This document shows positions 61,836 to 64,000 of a stretch of 64,000 nt of DNA, one piece after another. The stretch spans positions 1 to 64,000 of the forward strand of contig NZ_JASISQ010000003.1 of assembly GCF_030063205.1 (NCBI RefSeq). The letters run 5' to 3'. The DNA is from Arthrobacter antibioticus (GTDB taxonomy: Bacteria > Actinomycetota > Actinomycetes > Actinomycetales > Micrococcaceae). A program made the translations under genes and the position numbers. Under the pieces are notes generated by a model. It was not told the origin of the DNA, did no database searches, and saw only the letters and a program-made list of their open reading frames with translations. Positions within the stretch are counted from its first letter, which is position 1. The number at the start of each line of letters is the position of its first letter.

Positions 61836-64000
61836 CTAACACTCCCCCATACCGCCCGGAGTTGGTATATTCGTAGACTCGGCCTTCACATATCCCCAGT
61901 CGCTGTAGCCGGGCGAAGTGATGTGATACCACTTGTGCGAATCATTCCTGCCACCCCAATACTTGTAGCAGTTGACCTGCACGGGGGTGTTGGCCTCCAA
62001 CCACTGCGATGAGCAGTTGGCAGGGCTGCCCGGGGTGAAGTGGTCACCGTTGCCGGACGCCTTCTCCAGGCAGCTCCGCGGATTGACCGAAAGAGTCCAC
62101 GAGGTAGGCTTCGGTGGCGTCTTTTTCCCGCTCTTGGGCGTGACAGTCTGCACAGGACCGTACTGGCCAATGGAGTTCACCGTCCGTGCCTGGATGGTGA
62201 CCTGGGTGTCATATCCGCCGGTATTAAACGATGCACTTCCATTCCCATTCTTACTGGACCAGCCACCACTTGGGAGGAGAATCTCCACGTGCTTGGCGTC
62301 CACGGCTCCTCCGGGGAAACTCCAGGAGTAGGAAACAGAGGTGCTGTCAGCACCACCATTGCTGCCGCTAAGTCCGGCTGTCCCTGGGGTGCCGTAGGGT
62401 TTCACCGAGTTCGACGGCGCCGAGGCACTTCCAGAGCTGGCGAACACTGCCGATTTGGCTCGCACAGTGACGGTGGTGTTTGCACCATTGGTGGCGGAAA
62501 TCGTTTGTCCTGATGTCACAGGTATGTTGTTGGCCCCTGGGCTCACATTGGCAAAGTACGTTATCTCCCCTGGCGTGGCCCCACCCAGGGCAGCGCCGCT
62601 GAGGGCCGGGAAAGTAAGAGTGACCTGTCCACCGGATCCGCCTGTGTTGGCCAAAGCGATAGTAGGTTGGCCCACTTGACCGGGCTGGCTGACTGATCGC
62701 CAGCCAGCAGATGCCGGGCTCAGCTCAGATCCTGACACTTCGGTAGTTGCCTGGACCTTGAATGTGTAGTTGGCAACCGCGTTGGGCAGGGACACCGTCT
62801 GGCTTGTTTGCGTGGTGGTGATGGCATCTTTTTGTGCCCCATCCAAATACGTGAAGAGCGTGTATTGCTTGAGCACTCCGCCATTGAGTTTTGGTGCGCT
62901 CCAATTGACCCGCACCTGGTTTTGATTGCCCACCTGATCAACCAGTGAGGTTGTTGGCGGCGCAGGGGCAAATGGTTTACCAGCCGGTGAAACCGCCTTG
63001 GCGGTGTACGCACTCCACTCCGATGGCTTGGGCGCGCTGTTAATTGCCTGTACCCGGAACGTGTACTCTGTCCCGTTGGTCAGGCCCGGCCAAACAAGCT
63101 TGTTTCCAGTCACCGATTTTTGCGGGTTCTGGCCGGCAGGAACCGGGGAGATCTGCACGTTGAAACTCTTGACGGCAGAGTACTCGCCCACCGGGGTCAC
63201 CCAGCTCACATCCAGCGTTGTGTCACCACGGACAATGGCGGGCGGTGCCGGCTTATCCGGCTGTTGGTCGGGGGTGGCCGAGGCAGAGGCTTTGGAGAAG
63301 GCGGACTCCCCCACAGCATTTTTTGCACTCACCGTAAAGGTATAAGGCTTTGAGTTCGTCAGCCCCGTAATCAAACAGGTGTTGGTGGCACAGCTCTGGG
63401 TGAGACCGTCACTGCGTTTGACTGTGTAACCAGTTAGTGGTGAGCCATTGTCCACCGGTGTGCTCCACTTCAGCAGCACGGATTTACTCTTGACCTCCTG
63501 CACCAGCGGAACAGCCGGAACGGCTGGCTTGCCTTTCACATTCAAGGTAATGCGTCCATCCACGTGGCGTGCCGGATCCTCGGTTTTGTCGGCCACCGTG
63601 TAAAGAACAACTACGTTGCCGGTGAAATCCTCCGGAGCCTGCACTGTGACATTTGATCCCGCAACAGACACCTGTGTGCTGGGGGCACCCGTGACCATCT
63701 TTGCATCCACTATTTTCAAGGCGGTGTCAGGGAACGGATTGACATCATTCTCCAGCACAGGAATCGTTTCCATCCTGCCTGCGTGCGCATCAGGAACTGA
63801 GTCGGCATTGGCCACGGCCTTGGGTTTGGTTGAGGAGCTCACTTTGATATTCACCTCGGCTGTGACAGGTGGGTTGTGCCCATCCTCCACTGAAATTCCT
63901 ACAGAATGAGCCGAGCCCAGTCCTGCCTCTTTTGCCGCCTCAACGGTGAGGCTCGCGCCGTCGAGCTTGGTCTTGAGGCCGGCGGGACTATCTCCGGTGA
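61836..64000 (-). CDS. Large Ig-like/fibronectin type III surface protein (C-terminal part)
   Basis: The frame stays open to the right edge, so the true start is outside; at least 721 residues are visible. The N-terminal visible part is Ig/cadherin-like (VSVEDGHNPPVTAEV, PEDFTGNVVVLYTVADKT), followed by about five fibronectin-III repeats (VLLKWSTPVDNGSPLTGYTV, SKPYTFTVSAKNAVGES and similar). The last 100 residues are different: a Lys/Pro linker, then a domain with four cysteines (RSCLEK, ANCSSQW, VNCYKYWGG, GMGEC end) and aromatic residues resembling an SH3-like or secretory module. Likely exported and cell-surface bound. First visible gene of the MoxR-kinase-EssC operon. Confidence 0.88.
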   Translation of the reverse strand, partial: TGDSPAGLKTKLDGASLTVEAAKEAGLGSAHSVGISVEDGHNPPVTAEVNIKVSSSTKPKAVANADSVPDAHAGRMETIPVLENDVNPFPDTALKIVDAKMVTGAPSTQVSVAGSNVTVQAPEDFTGNVVVLYTVADKTEDPARHVDGRITLNVKGKPAVPAVPLVQEVKSKSVLLKWSTPVDNGSPLTGYTVKRSDGLTQSCATNTCLITGLTNSKPYTFTVSAKNAVGESAFSKASASATPDQQPDKPAPPAIVRGDTTLDVSWVTPVGEYSAVKSFNVQISPVPAGQNPQKSVTGNKLVWPGLTNGTEYTFRVQAINSAPKPSEWSAYTAKAVSPAGKPFAPAPPTTSLVDQVGNQNQVRVNWSAPKLNGGVLKQYTLFTYLDGAQKDAITTTQTSQTVSLPNAVANYTFKVQATTEVSGSELSPASAGWRSVSQPGQVGQPTIALANTGGSGGQVTLTFPALSGAALGGATPGEITYFANVSPGANNIPVTSGQTISATNGANTTVTVRAKSAVFASSGSASAPSNSVKPYGTPGTAGLSGSNGGADSTSVSYSWSFPGGAVDAKHVEILLPSGGWSSKNGNGSASFNTGGYDTQVTIQARTVNSIGQYGPVQTVTPKSGKKTPPKPTSWTLSVNPRSCLEKASGNGDHFTPGSPANCSSQWLEANTPVQVNCYKYWGGRNDSHKWYHITSPGYSDWGYVKAESTNIPTPGGMGEC

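Overview
The window looks like chromosomal DNA of a moderately G+C-rich actinobacterium, most likely an Arthrobacter-type member of the Micrococcaceae. This is inferred from the gene content: actinobacterial metY-metX under a SAM-IV riboswitch, efeUOB, gatCAB, a sugar ABC transporter without its own ATPase, an FHA-fused EssC-like ATPase, and many GTG starts. I see no rRNA, tRNA, phage or insertion sequence.

Layout. 1-12.7 kb is mixed housekeeping: a lactonase-fold protein, a decayed PadR/HAAS pair, an S4 protein, two esterases, the riboswitch-controlled methionine genes metY-metX, tex, a VOC protein, a CPBP protease and a histidine phosphatase. 12.8-17.1 kb is the efeUOB iron-uptake operon behind a probable DtxR/IdeR box. 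17.2-22.0 kb is a minus-strand sugar-phosphate cluster (SIS isomerase, ROK kinase, PfkB kinase, class II aldolase, DeoR regulator), probably for an amino sugar or tagatose-type route. 22.0-22.35 kb is a 32-bp tandem array. 22.3-28.8 kb holds hutI, a LysE exporter, a formylglycine-generating enzyme, a PP2C-like protein and the threonine catabolic pair kbl-tdh, with a divergent LysR regulator. 30.1-33.5 kb is gatC-gatA-gatB. 33.7-39.6 kb is an amino-sugar uptake operon: ROK repressor with a palindromic operator, ABC binding protein, two permeases and a GH3 hexosaminidase. 39.6-44.6 kb holds a GNAT enzyme, an AbiEi/DUF559-like protein, an inositol-phosphatase-family enzyme and ligA.

The most interesting part is 44.7-64.0 kb, one co-directional minus-strand operon of at least eleven genes joined mostly by 4-8 nt overlaps. 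In transcription order it encodes a large Ig-like/fibronectin-III surface protein (running off the right edge), a MoxR AAA ATPase, a DUF58 protein, a cysteine-free membrane transglutaminase-like protein, an RDD-FHA protein, a PP2C phosphatase, a zinc-ribbon/FHA protein, a Ser/Thr kinase, a small FHA-like/winged-helix protein, an EssC-like FtsK/SpoIIIE ATPase with ubiquitin-like and FHA domains, and a WXG100 protein. Its first half resembles the PFNA cluster of bifidobacteria. Its last half is a stripped-down type VII secretion module with no other visible core subunits. My reading is a phosphorylation-gated secretion or cell-surface assembly system; this is inference.

The window is also rich in small repeats: two copies of a long palindrome (7.5 and 40.3 kb), a repeat shared between 17.1 and 45.1 kb, the 32-bp array, and several in-frame tandem repeats inside genes (tex, lysR, the ROK kinase, the RDD-FHA gene).
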